Origin: Chryseobacterium scophthalmum
Lineage (GTDB): Bacteria > Bacteroidota > Bacteroidia > Flavobacteriales > Weeksellaceae
Assembly: GCF_900143185.1 (NCBI RefSeq)
Contig: NZ_FSRQ01000001.1
Span: 868,001-932,000 of the forward strand
DNA length: 64,000 nt
Direction: 5' to 3'
Shown: in pieces, positions 55,290 through 64,000 of the stretch
Layout of the letters: each line of letters starts with the position of its first letter
Numbering within the stretch: position 1 is the first letter of the stretch
The notes under the pieces: model-generated
What the model was told of the DNA's origin: nothing
The model's database searches: none
The model's input: the letters and a program-made list of their open reading frames with translations, nothing else
Program-made: the position numbers and the translations under genes

Positions 55290-57875
55290 ACATTTTTCAT
55301 TTCGGTGAATCTGATACCATATACTCTTCTAAAACTTGGAAAATCTTCGCAATTATTCCATCCAAATTCATAATTTAAAGAGAGATAATTTGAACTTTCT
55401 TAGGTCTAATTTATCTTAAAAACTTGAAGAGAACCACATTAATTTAAGCTCAAATTTCAGTTTTCAAGCACAAAACCAACTGTTATTTTGGAAATTCTCA
55501 GCCCTGAAAACACACTTTTGTTCCTTTGATTTGAGGCAATTTATTCATCTAAAACTTTCAAAAACTTCGTGATTTTCTCTGCTAAATTCAGAATTAAAAT
55601 GAGGAAGTTTGAGCTTTTTTAGGATTATTTACCTTGAAATTTCGAGAAAAAACATAGTAATTTAAGCTTAATTTTTAGTTTTTTAAACACAAAAAAGCAA
55701 CTGTTATTTTGGCAATTCTCTACCCTGAAAATACATTTTTATTCCTTCGATTTAATGCAATTTGCACATCTAAAACTTTCGAAATTCACGTAATTATTCT
55801 CGCTAAATTCATAATTTGAATAGAGATAATTTGAACTTTTAAAGGATTATTTATCTTAAAAAATCGAGAAAAAATCATAGTAGTTTAAAGCTCAATTTTT
55901 AGTTTTCAAATACACAAAAAAAACTGTTATTTTGGAAATTATTAGCCCTGAAAATACACTTTTGTTCCTTCGATTTGATGCAATTTGCACATCTAAAACT
56001 TTCAAAATTCACGTAATCATTCTTACTAAATTTATAATTTCAATAGAGGTAATTTGAACTTTTTTAAGGCTATCTTTCTTTAAAATTTAAAAGAATATCA
56101 CAATAATTCAAGCTCTATTTTTAGTTTTTAAATACAAAAAAACAACTATTATTTTTGCAATTCTCAACCCTAAAAATACATTTTTGTTCCTTCGATTTAA
56201 TGTAATTTGCTCATCTAAAAATTTCAAAATTCACGTAATTATTCTTGCTAAATTTATAATTTCAATAGAGGTAATTTGAACTTTTTTCAGGATTATCTAT
56301 CTAAAAATTTTAAGAAAAATCACAATAATTTAAGCTCAATTTTTAGTTTTCAAACACAAAAAAACAACTGTTATTTCGGAAATTCTCAGCCCTGAAAACG
56401 CACTTTTGTTCCTTCGATTTAATGCAATTTGCACATCTAAAACTTTCACAATTCACTTAATTATTCTCGTTAAATTCATAATTTGAATAGAGATAATTTG
56501 ACATTTTATAGTATTATTATCTTTAAATTTCGAGAAAAAACATAGTAATTTAAGCTCTATTTTTAGTTTTTAAACCCCAAAAAACAACTATTTTTTTTGA
56601 AATTATTAGCCCTGAAAATACATTTTTGTTCCTTCGATTTAATGCAATTTGCTCATCTAAAAATTTCAAAATTCACGTAATTATTCTTGCTAAATTTATA
56701 ATTTCAAATAGAGGTAATTTGAACTTTTTTCAGGATTATCTATCTAAAAATTTTGAGAAAAATCACAATAATTTAAGCTTAATTTTTAGTTTTCAAACAC
56801 AAAAAAACAACTGTTATTTCGGAAATTCTCAGCCCTGAAAACGCACTTTTGTTCCTTCGATTTAATGCAATTTGCACATCTAAAACTTTCAAAATTTACG
56901 CAATTATTCCTGTTAAATTCATAATTTGAATAGAGATAATTTGAACTTTTCAGGATTATTTATCTTAAAAATTCAACAATAATCATAGTAATTTAAGCTC
57001 AATTTTCAAACACAAAAAATAACTGTCATTTTGGAAATTCTCAGCCCTGAAAATACACTTTTGTTCCTTCAATTTGATGCAATTTGCACATCTAAAACTT
57101 TCAAAATAGCCACAATTTTTCCTGTTAAATTCATAATTTCAATAGAGATAATTTGAGCTTTTTAAGGGTTATTTATCTTAAAATTTGAGAAAAAATCATA
57201 GTAATTTAAGCTCAATTTTTAGTTTTCAAACACAAAAAGCAACTGTTATTTTAGGAATTTTCAACTCTGAAAATGCATTTTTGTTCTATAGATTTGATGC
57301 GATTTACTCATCCAAATCTTTGAAAATATTTATAATTTTCACCACGCAATTCATACTTTTAATAGACTTTATTTGAGCTTTTCTAGGACTATTTTTCTTG
57401 AAAAATCTGTGAAAAAACACAATAATTTAAGGTCTATTTTTAGTTTTAAATCAAAAAAAACAACTTTATTTTAGAAATTTTCAACTCTGAAAATGCATTT
57501 TTGCTCCGTCTACTTGATTCGATTTACCCATCCAAATTCTTTGAAAATCTTTATAATTTCCACCACTGAATTCATACTTTTAATAGAATTTATTTCAACT
57601 TTTTTAGGGCTATCTTTCTTTAAAATTTAAAAGAATATCACAATAATTTAAGGTCTATTTTTAGTTTTTAAATAAAAAAAACAACTGTTATTTTAGTCTA
57701 AAAATGCATTTTTCCCCATCTACTTTGATGCGATTTACCCATCCAAATGTTTTGACAATCTTTATAACTTCCACCACTGAATTCATACTTTTAATAGAAT
57801 TTATTTCAACTTTTTTAGGGCTATCTTTCTTTAAAATTTAAAAGAATATCACAATAATCTAAACTCAATTTTTAA
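55290..57875. repeat. Tandem array of about 12 units of about 221 bp, noncoding
   Basis: An anchor AACTGTTATTTTGG or close variant starts at 55478, 55699, 55922, 56144, 56366, 56586, 56809, 57021, 57241, 57462 and 57683, so the period is 212-223 and mostly 220-223 bp. Other unit landmarks recur with it: TTCCTTCGATTT, GCACATCTAAAACTTTC, AATAGAGATAATTTGA and AATTTAAGCTCAATTTTTAG. Units differ by many substitutions and 1-2 base indels, and the period is not a multiple of 3, so no long protein can run through it. The first partial unit (55290-55477) and the last three are the most divergent. No tRNA, terminator-like hairpin or unique spacer was seen inside. The flanking stretches 55193-55289 and 57876-57909 hold nothing else. 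Confidence 0.95.
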
Positions 57876-57909
57876 GAACATTATACACTGATTGAAATTT
57901 TAAAAACGA

Positions 57910-57938
57910 AAAAGCTCGATCAAAATGACCGAGCTTTT
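57910..57938 (-). terminator. Terminator of the proline dehydrogenase gene
   Basis: AAAAGCTCG/CGAGCTTTT stem, extended by an inner TCA/TGA pair, with T runs on both sides. It lies 20 bases past the stop. Confidence 0.83.
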
Positions 57939-57957
57939 ATATTATTCTAAAGAGAAA

Positions 57958-59124
57958 TTACTTTCTTCTTCTGTCTAATTCTTTTTTAATTAAACCTAAT
58001 TCTCTTCCGGTTTGTCCGGCAACAGAAGTGTTTTCTCTGGCTCTTCTTGTAAGATAAGGAACAACGTCTTTTACAGGTCCGTAAGGAAGATATTTTGCTG
58101 CATTATAGCCTTTATCAGACAAATAGAATGTAATGTTATCACTCATCCCATAAAGTTGCCCAAAATAGATGTGAGGATTGTTATTTTCCAGACCTTTAGC
58201 CTTCATTTTATCCATTACCAATTCAGATGAAATCTCATTGTGAGTTCCAAAGAACGCAGAAACTTTATCTAAATGATTCATCACAAAATCAATTCCGGCA
58301 TTGTAATTTTTATCGGATGCATCTTTGGTTGGCTGAATAGGATCTGCATACCCTTTTTCTGCAGCTCTTGCTCTTTCTTTTTCCATGTAAGCGCCACGAA
58401 CAATCTTATAACCAATAAAATAATTCTTTTCTCTGGCTCTCTGAAGGTTCTGCTCCATATATTCAAGACGGCCGGTTCTGTACATTTGAACAGTGTTCCA
58501 GACAATCGGTTTTTCCTGATTATATTTTTCCATCATCTCTTCGCAAAGCTGATCTGCTGCGTCCTGCATCCAGGTTTCTTCAGCATCAACCATCACTTTT
58601 TTATCATGTTCATGACAAAGTTTGCATACCTCATCAAATCTTTTTACCACTCTTTGCCATTCTTCTTTTTGGCTTGAAGTCAGTTCTGCATTTTTCCCGA
58701 CAGCTTCATACAAATCAATTCTTCCGAATGCGGTAGGTTTAAAAACAATAAAAGGAATAGCAGGATTTCCTACAGAAAATTTAATGATATCTTTAATTTC
58801 CTGACACACTGCTTCAAAGGTTTCTTCGTCTTCTTTCCCTTCAATCGAATAATCGAAAATACTTCCAACCCCTCTTTTGAAAAGCTGTTTTACCACTTTC
58901 ATACTCTCTTCACGAGTTTCTCCACCTACAAATTGCTCAAACAAAGTGTTTTTCACAATTCCGGTAACGAATGGGAAATTATTATGAACGGTAAAATTCA
59001 GGACAGAAGTTCCAAGACTTGTTAAAGCAGGCTGTTCAATCATTTTAAACATCCAATAGGCTTTTCTTAATTGTGCATCAGTTTTATCGGCAAATGCAAC
59101 TTTGGTATCGTTGAAAATGGGCAT
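57958..59124 (-). CDS. Proline dehydrogenase
   Basis: The 388-residue protein is a single-domain proline dehydrogenase (PutA N-terminal type, not fused to the P5C dehydrogenase). It has the FAD-binding barrel with VMVDAEETWMQDAAD near 210, KIVRGAYMEKERARA near 270-285 and the C-terminal YGPVKDVVPYLTRRARENTS that binds proline. It oxidises proline to pyrroline-5-carboxylate and passes electrons to quinone. A TACATTTG -7 box is at 59155-59148. It lies downstream of the UbiA-type gene but with its own promoter. Confidence 0.93.
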   Translation of the reverse strand: MPIFNDTKVAFADKTDAQLRKAYWMFKMIEQPALTSLGTSVLNFTVHNNFPFVTGIVKNTLFEQFVGGETREESMKVVKQLFKRGVGSIFDYSIEGKEDEETFEAVCQEIKDIIKFSVGNPAIPFIVFKPTAFGRIDLYEAVGKNAELTSSQKEEWQRVVKRFDEVCKLCHEHDKKVMVDAEETWMQDAADQLCEEMMEKYNQEKPIVWNTVQMYRTGRLEYMEQNLQRAREKNYFIGYKIVRGAYMEKERARAAEKGYADPIQPTKDASDKNYNAGIDFVMNHLDKVSAFFGTHNEISSELVMDKMKAKGLENNNPHIYFGQLYGMSDNITFYLSDKGYNAAKYLPYGPVKDVVPYLTRRARENTSVAGQTGRELGLIKKELDRRRK

Positions 59125-59187
59125 TCCTTTTTGTTAATTTAATTTTGCAAATGTAAGAATAACCTGAGCTTTTTTAAAGCTTTTTTT

Positions 59188-60117
59188 CTACAATTTACCT
59201 TCAATTCCGTTAAGAAGCATTGCAAGAATTCCAATAAAAACCCAGAAACGTAAAATATTGAGTGTAAGAAATTTAGTTCGTCTTGAGGAGTTTAAAAGCA
59301 GATAAACACAGATAACCATCACAAACAGACCTCCGGTAAAATAATAAGACATAAAACCTAAAATTCCGGTTTTGAGAATAAGTTTCATCGAAACTGCCAT
59401 CGTTACAATCAGCAAAGAGATAAGAATGATCTTGGTATTTTTACTTTTAAAATAGTTTGGAATTGTAGTATAACCAAAAGCTTTATCAACACTTTTCGTT
59501 AAGGTATCTTTCACAATATCAATACATAAAAGAATCAAAAACAGAAAAATAGCCATTAAAAAAACTTTCTTTGAAAAAGTCTGATAATAAACCATCATCC
59601 CAAAAAAAGGGTATAATGTTAAACTGACAAAAGTGAGATTATTTAAAATTAAAATCCGACTTAATTTATGGCTATAAAACCACATAAAGAACTGATAAAC
59701 AACGAAGAAAATCAAAACCCGATACGAAATAAAACTTGCTACACCCAGTGAAATTACCGTTAAAGCCAAATACACATACAAAAAATATTTCTGCTGAATA
59801 AAGCTCTGAATTCTTGTACGAAAAGGTTTTACAATGTGATCTTTTTCAAAATCGTAGAACTGATTGATAATTCCACCTGCAAGAATGCTTAAAACGGTAC
59901 AGAAAATAATGCCGTGAACTTTGAAATCAAATACAAATTTCCTGAAACTTTCCTCCTGATTAAACAGAAAAAAAGTAGAAACATACAGTGCGAAAGTAAG
60001 CAAAACAGCCACAAAAAAACGTGCGCCTAAAAGAAAGCCCACGAATTGTGATAATCTGTAAAATAAAGATTTTCGGATATAATTTTTCTGTTGGAAACTC
60101 TCTTTTTCAGAACTCAT
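59188..60117 (-). CDS. UbiA-type prenyltransferase
   Basis: The ATG at 60117 gives MSSEKESFQQ and 309 residues; the frame also opens at a TTG two codons earlier. About eight to nine membrane helices. The two Asp-rich motifs of the family are NQFYDFEKD near 82-90 (usual form NDxxDxxxD) and DIVKDTLTKSVD near 195-206. It transfers an isoprenoid chain to an acceptor. The closest functions are geranylgeranylglyceryl phosphate synthase-like and menaquinone or heme/quinone types, which the sequence does not separate. It follows the mevalonate kinase gene by 10 bases, so the link is isoprenoid metabolism. Confidence 0.87.
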   Translation of the reverse strand: MSSEKESFQQKNYIRKSLFYRLSQFVGFLLGARFFVAVLLTFALYVSTFFLFNQEESFRKFVFDFKVHGIIFCTVLSILAGGIINQFYDFEKDHIVKPFRTRIQSFIQQKYFLYVYLALTVISLGVASFISYRVLIFFVVYQFFMWFYSHKLSRILILNNLTFVSLTLYPFFGMMVYYQTFSKKVFLMAIFLFLILLCIDIVKDTLTKSVDKAFGYTTIPNYFKSKNTKIILISLLIVTMAVSMKLILKTGILGFMSYYFTGGLFVMVICVYLLLNSSRRTKFLTLNILRFWVFIGILAMLLNGIEGKL

Positions 60118-60127
60118 TTCCAACTTT

Positions 60128-61054
60128 TTAGAATCTATAAATCACTTCTTTCTGGAAACCGTCAAGCATTTTTTCTGCTTTTTCATAGTCTTTGGTGAAA
60201 CCTAAAATATAGCCACCACCGCCACTTCCGCAAAGTTTAAGGTAATAAGCATTAGAATCTAAACCTTTTTTCCAGATGTTGAAAATACTTTCAGGGATCA
60301 TCGGACGGAAATGTTCGTAAGCCCAATAAGAAAGCTTTTTAAGGTTTCTAAAAAACGGATTCATATCTTTTTTAAGGAAAGAATCGATACAAGCATTATT
60401 GTAACGAATAAACTCTTCTTTTAGCGTTTTACGGAAACCTTCGGTCTTCATTTTTTCAAAGAAAATCTGAATCATCGGTCCTGTTTCGCCTGTAATTCCT
60501 GAATCAATCAAGAAAATTGCTCCTTTTCCTTGTTCTTCTTTTGGAATCGCTACTTTATCTAAATTTTCCTTGTTTTCAATAAGAATCGGAAGATTCATGT
60601 AGCAAATTAAAGGATCCATTCCTGAACTTTTACCGTGGAAATAGCTTTCCATTTCGCCAAAAACGGCTTTTATATTTTTAAGATTTTCTTTTGAAATACT
60701 TTCAGGGTCGTGTTTTGTAAAGCTGTATTTTTCGAAAATGGCCGCAACCAAAGCTCCTGAACTTCCAACTCCATATCCTTGAGGAATATTAGAATCGAAG
60801 AAAAGTCCATTAGAAATATCTTCTTTCAGACGGTTTACATCTAATTTGAATTGTTCGGGAAGACTTAAGTTCTCCAGAAAATCAGCATATTTCTGTAAAT
60901 GAAAGTTTGATTTTTTCTCAAATTCTGAATCTGAGTCTGAAAACTTTAAAGTGCCTTTATAAAAACTGTAAGGAACTACAAGACCTTGTGAGTCTTCTAT
61001 CATTCCGTACTCTCCGAAGAGGATAATTTTAGCGTAAAATAAAGGGTTCGTCAT
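60128..61054 (-). CDS. mvk: Mevalonate kinase (GHMP family)
   Basis: The 308-residue GHMP kinase has the ATP loop PQGYGVGSSGAL at 91-102, an N-terminal AKIILFGEYGMIE segment (8-20) typical of mevalonate kinases, and the C-terminal LCGSGGGGYILG motif. It phosphorylates mevalonate for isopentenyl diphosphate synthesis, the route used by flavobacteria of this kind. A TAACTTTG -7 box with TTG 22 bases upstream is at 61076-61108. The UbiA-type gene follows in the same transcript. Another GHMP step (phosphomevalonate or diphosphomevalonate) is less likely. Confidence 0.88.
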   Translation of the reverse strand: MTNPLFYAKIILFGEYGMIEDSQGLVVPYSFYKGTLKFSDSDSEFEKKSNFHLQKYADFLENLSLPEQFKLDVNRLKEDISNGLFFDSNIPQGYGVGSSGALVAAIFEKYSFTKHDPESISKENLKNIKAVFGEMESYFHGKSSGMDPLICYMNLPILIENKENLDKVAIPKEEQGKGAIFLIDSGITGETGPMIQIFFEKMKTEGFRKTLKEEFIRYNNACIDSFLKKDMNPFFRNLKKLSYWAYEHFRPMIPESIFNIWKKGLDSNAYYLKLCGSGGGGYILGFTKDYEKAEKMLDGFQKEVIYRF

Positions 61055-61128
61055 TTTGTGTTAAAAATCTTTATGCAAAGTTACTATTATTCTGCTGAAT
61101 ATTAACAAATTTTAAGCCATTGTACAAC

Positions 61129-62607
61129 TTATATCTTCGTTTTTAAGAATCTGATAAGAATTGCACCCGCCGCAAAAAATACCGACATCGAAATAAATGC
61201 ATATTGCATATTGTGAAACCTTTGAATAAATACACTGAAAATAAGCATTCCACAAATGATTGCAAGCTTTTCAAGTACATCATAGAAACTGAAAAACGTT
61301 GTATTTTCCATAGAATTTTCTGGTAAAAGTTTTGAATAAGTTGATCTCGACATTGCCTGAAGACCACCCATTACCAAACCAATCAAACCAGCTAATCCAT
61401 AAAACTGAAGCTGAACATTTGGATTTTCTTTGTTTAAAGAATATGCAGATAAACAGCAGGCAATCCAGATAATTACAGCAATGGTAATTACGTTTTTATT
61501 TCCAATTTTTTTAGATAATCTTGAAAATAAGAAAGCACCGAAAATCGCAATAATCTGAATAACTAAGATTGTAATGATCAACTTGTATTTATCAGCTTCC
61601 TTAGGAAAAATCACCGTACTTCCGAAAGGAACTGCCATTAAAAAGATGGTCTGCATCCCAACACTGTAAAAGAAGAAACTCGACAGGAAAAACTTCAAAG
61701 CTTTGTCTGAAAAAAGCTTGTTCCCAACACTGAATAATTCTCTGAAACTCTCTTTCGCAATATCTTTATAGAAACTGATATTATCTTTTAATACTTCAAA
61801 AAAACCTCCCTGTTCCTGGTGTTTTTTAAAGATGTTTTTATAATTTAAAAGAACAAGATCTTTAGGAAGTTTTTCTTTCACATCTCCAAACTGAGGTAAA
61901 TGTTTGAATGTATATTGTGAGAAACCAAACCACCAAGCTCCCGTTAATAAAAAGCTGATTCTGATATAAATTTTAGCCTGATCCGGCCCTTTTGCAACGA
62001 CCTGAATTAAAACCAAACAGATAATCAATAAAACTACAGAACCAATATATCCGTAAATATATCCTTTTGCAGACAATGCATCCTGTTTATCCGGAGTAGC
62101 GATATCTGGTAAAAATGAGTTATAAAACACCAGACTTCCCCAAAAACCTACACTCGCCGTAATACTGAACAGCAATCCTAAAAAGATGTTTTCCATGCCT
62201 GTAAACATAGCTAATCCCATACAAGAAGTTGCTCCTAAGTAACAGAAAAACTGAAGAAATGATTTTTTATTTCCAATCGTATCTGCCAAAGAAGATAAAA
62301 ATGGAGACAATAAAACGACTAAAAAGAATGAGATTGCGTAAGAAAAACTTAAAACCGCTTCAGGCTCATAGGCGTCTCCGAAGATCTTGATCATGTTTCT
62401 TACAGGAATTTCCTGAACTTCTCCTGCTTCCGGAACAAACTCCTTTTTATTGTAAGCTGTCGTAAGAATCGTATAATAAATCGGAAATATCGCAGAAGTA
62501 ATTACCAAAGAATACACGGAATTTGCCCAGTCATAGACCGCCCAAGCTTTCATGATCTTTGGATTATTTTTTATATTTTGAGTAGGTTGAATTTCAGTTT
62601 CAGACAT
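61129..62607 (-). CDS. MFS transporter (UMF1/Atg22-like)
   Basis: The start at 62607 (MSETEIQPTQNIKNNPKIMK) is supported by a TATTTTTG -7 box at 62635-62628, so the longer frame to 62652 is not used. The 492-residue protein has twelve membrane helices, the AWAVYDWANSVYSLVITSAI start near 19 and a large loop near 220-290. This pattern belongs to the UMF1 group of MFS carriers, whose substrate in bacteria is not known. It is a single gene upstream of mvk. Confidence 0.9.
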   Translation of the reverse strand: MSETEIQPTQNIKNNPKIMKAWAVYDWANSVYSLVITSAIFPIYYTILTTAYNKKEFVPEAGEVQEIPVRNMIKIFGDAYEPEAVLSFSYAISFFLVVLLSPFLSSLADTIGNKKSFLQFFCYLGATSCMGLAMFTGMENIFLGLLFSITASVGFWGSLVFYNSFLPDIATPDKQDALSAKGYIYGYIGSVVLLIICLVLIQVVAKGPDQAKIYIRISFLLTGAWWFGFSQYTFKHLPQFGDVKEKLPKDLVLLNYKNIFKKHQEQGGFFEVLKDNISFYKDIAKESFRELFSVGNKLFSDKALKFFLSSFFFYSVGMQTIFLMAVPFGSTVIFPKEADKYKLIITILVIQIIAIFGAFLFSRLSKKIGNKNVITIAVIIWIACCLSAYSLNKENPNVQLQFYGLAGLIGLVMGGLQAMSRSTYSKLLPENSMENTTFFSFYDVLEKLAIICGMLIFSVFIQRFHNMQYAFISMSVFFAAGAILIRFLKTKI

Positions 62608-62742
62608 TTTCAAACGAATTAGTTGCACAAAAATAGAAAAACCGCTGAACATTCGGCAGTTTTTATTTTTTTTAGTCTAAATTTTATTGATTTGTTAAAA
62701 TTAGAAGTGTTTTAAAAATGTTTAAGAACAGATAAGCGTGTC

Positions 62743-62806
62743 GCTCCTACGGAGCTCAAAATACTCTGGGAACTTTATCTACAAAGATTTTGCTCCTCCG
62801 GAGCAA
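62743..62806. repeat. Pair of GCTCC-GGAGC short palindromes
   Basis: GCTCCTACGGAGC (62743-62755) and TTGCTCCTCCGGAGCAA (62790-62806) are near-identical small palindromes 34 bases apart, in the gap between the transporter and thiolase genes. Confidence 0.6.
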
Positions 62807-62831
62807 GTTTTTTATTATTTAGGTATAAAAA

Positions 62832-62857
62832 AATCCGAAAACTTTCGCTTCCGGATT
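62832..62857 (-). terminator. Terminator of the thiolase gene
   Basis: AATCCG/CGGATT stem with a longer imperfect inner part and an A/T run beyond. It lies 25 bases past the thiolase stop. Confidence 0.6.
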
Positions 62858-62881
62858 CCAAGATTTATATAAAAACAATAA

Positions 62882-64000
62882 TTATATATTTTCAATAACA
62901 ATTGCAGAAGCACCACCACCTCCATTACAGATAGCTGCAGCGCCATATTTAGCGTTATTTTGCTTTAAAACATTAATCAATGTAACAATGATTCTTGAAC
63001 CAGAACTTCCAAGTGGATGTCCTAAAGCTACTGCTCCACCGTTTACGTTTACTTTAGCAGCATCTAATCCTAAGATTTTATTGTTTGCCAAACCAACTAC
63101 AGAGAAAGCCTCATTAAATTCGAAGAAATCGATATCTGAAATTTCCAAACCTGCTTTTTTAAGAGCGATTGGTAAAGCTTTTGCCGGAGCTGTTGTAAAG
63201 TTTTCAGGCTCATGAGCTGCATCAGCATAAGAAACAATTTTTGCCAAAGGTTTTAATCCTAATTCTTCCATTTTCTCTTTAGAAACTAGAATTAAAGCAG
63301 ATGCACCGTCATTTAAAGTAGATGCATTAGCTGCAGTAACTGTTCCTTCTTCTTTTTTGAAAACGGTAGGAAGTGTAGGAAGTCTGTCGAAATTTACAGC
63401 TTTATATTCTTCATCTTCAGCGAAAATGATAGGGTCACCTTTTCTTTGTGGAATTGAAACAGGAACAACTTCTTCAGCAAATTTCCCTTCGCTCCAAGCT
63501 TTTGCAGATCTTGTGTAAGATTGTACTGCAAAATTATCCTGATCTTCTCTTGTAATGCTGTAATCTGTTGCACATTTTTCTGCGCAAACTCCCATGTGAA
63601 CTTTGTTGTAAACGTCTGTAAGACCGTCTAAAATCATTCCGTCCTGCATTTTCACATCACCTAATTTTGTAGCATTTCTTGCATTATAGTAATGAGGAAC
63701 CATCGACATGTTTTCCATACCTCCTGCAACAATTACGTCTGCATCACCAGCTTTAATTGCCTGTGCAGCCATTGAAACAGCTTTCATTCCTGAAGCACAA
63801 ACTTTATTTATAGTTGTAGATGGAGTTTCGTTTGACAACCCTGCTCCTAAAGCAACCTGTCTTGCCGGAGCCTGACCTTCGCCTGCCTGAAGAACATTCC
63901 CCATATAGATTTCCTGAACGTTTTTAGGATCCAGATTAATTTTATCTAATGCTCCTTTTACCGCTGCAGCGCCCAATTTTGTAGCAGGAACTGTAGCCAA
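62882..64000 (-). CDS. Acetyl-CoA acetyltransferase (thiolase), N-terminus cut by window edge
   Basis: The frame runs off the right edge; 372 residues are present and about 20 N-terminal ones are missing. The active-site Cys is in NKVCASGMKAV, and the C-terminal motifs are GHPLGSSGSRI and CNGGGGASA, with NEAFSVVGLANNK before them. The family joins two acetyl-CoA to acetoacetyl-CoA or cleaves longer ketoacyl-CoA. Either fatty acid breakdown or feed into the mevalonate route fits. The neighbouring mvk hints at the latter, but a transporter gene lies between. Confidence 0.92.
   Translation of the reverse strand: MATVPATKLGAAAVKGALDKINLDPKNVQEIYMGNVLQAGEGQAPARQVALGAGLSNETPSTTINKVCASGMKAVSMAAQAIKAGDADVIVAGGMENMSMVPHYYNARNATKLGDVKMQDGMILDGLTDVYNKVHMGVCAEKCATDYSITREDQDNFAVQSYTRSAKAWSEGKFAEEVVPVSIPQRKGDPIIFAEDEEYKAVNFDRLPTLPTVFKKEEGTVTAANASTLNDGASALILVSKEKMEELGLKPLAKIVSYADAAHEPENFTTAPAKALPIALKKAGLEISDIDFFEFNEAFSVVGLANNKILGLDAAKVNVNGGAVALGHPLGSSGSRIIVTLINVLKQNNAKYGAAAICNGGGGASAIVIENI

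Noticed and set aside
56626..57376. Two open frames (70 and 63 aa) within the tandem array
   Set aside because: They are chance openings in AT-rich repeat units, have different extents in each unit and no family likeness.
55290..57875. CRISPR array
   Set aside because: Units of about 221 bp are similar throughout; there are no short identical repeats with unique spacers and no cas gene.

Overview
The window looks like chromosomal DNA of a Bacteroidota member, most likely Weeksellaceae of the Chryseobacterium type. It is AT-rich. Promoter-like sites follow the TAnnTTTG -7 form. The primary sigma factor is the short Bacteroidota type, atpDC stands apart from any other ATP synthase gene, and the type VI secretion genes are of subtype iii (TssN present). 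No rRNA or tRNA gene, insertion sequence, prophage or CRISPR array was seen. Most of the sequence is housekeeping and lineage-typical genes.

Layout. 1-5.0 kb: end of a sensor kinase with its LuxR-type regulator, exported proteins and lipoproteins, a Crp/Fnr regulator and a small gene broken at an A7 tract. 5.1-8.8 kb: S9 peptidase and class V aminotransferase. 8.9-12.0 kb: T6SS genes tssG-tssN-tssK. 12.3-17 kb: S1/P1 nuclease, rpoD, a lipoprotein, a flavin monooxygenase and a DUF3347 protein. 17-26 kb: TonB-dependent receptor, kdsA, a DUF1697 gene with heptamer repeats in front of it, and two large membrane proteins. 26-31 kb: a PLP enzyme pair best read as the cysteate/capnine (sulfonolipid) pathway, then a radical SAM protein. 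31-36 kb: atpDC, ribF and small genes. 36.5-46.2 kb: TPR protein, gyrA, small exported proteins, YetF-type protein, GNAT and uvrA. 46.6-49.9 kb: second T6SS block tssE-tssF plus a lipoprotein. 50.5-53.9 kb: APC transporter, DUF4920 protein, M14 peptidase. 53.8-57.9 kb: an AT-rich accessory stretch with an XRE regulator and a noncoding tandem array of about 12 units of about 221 bp. 58-64 kb: proline dehydrogenase, UbiA-type prenyltransferase, mevalonate kinase, MFS transporter and the C-terminal part of a thiolase.

How the genes fit together. TssE, F, G and K are baseplate parts and TssN is part of the subtype-iii membrane complex, yet they lie in two blocks 35 kb apart with no sheath, Hcp, VgrG or ClpV gene here. 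The cysteate synthase-like and acyltransferase genes would supply sulfonolipid typical of gliding flavobacteria. Mevalonate kinase and the UbiA enzyme belong to isoprenoid metabolism, and thiolase could feed it with acetoacetyl-CoA.

The unusual content is mostly noncoding: the 221-bp array; short tandem repeats that all have period 7, including nine TTTAGGG copies; a composite palindrome plus AGCCCCGAT element present twice; a GCCACGAAT hairpin present four times; and a GTCATT...GAAGAATCTC element that has entered the radical SAM coding sequence in frame.
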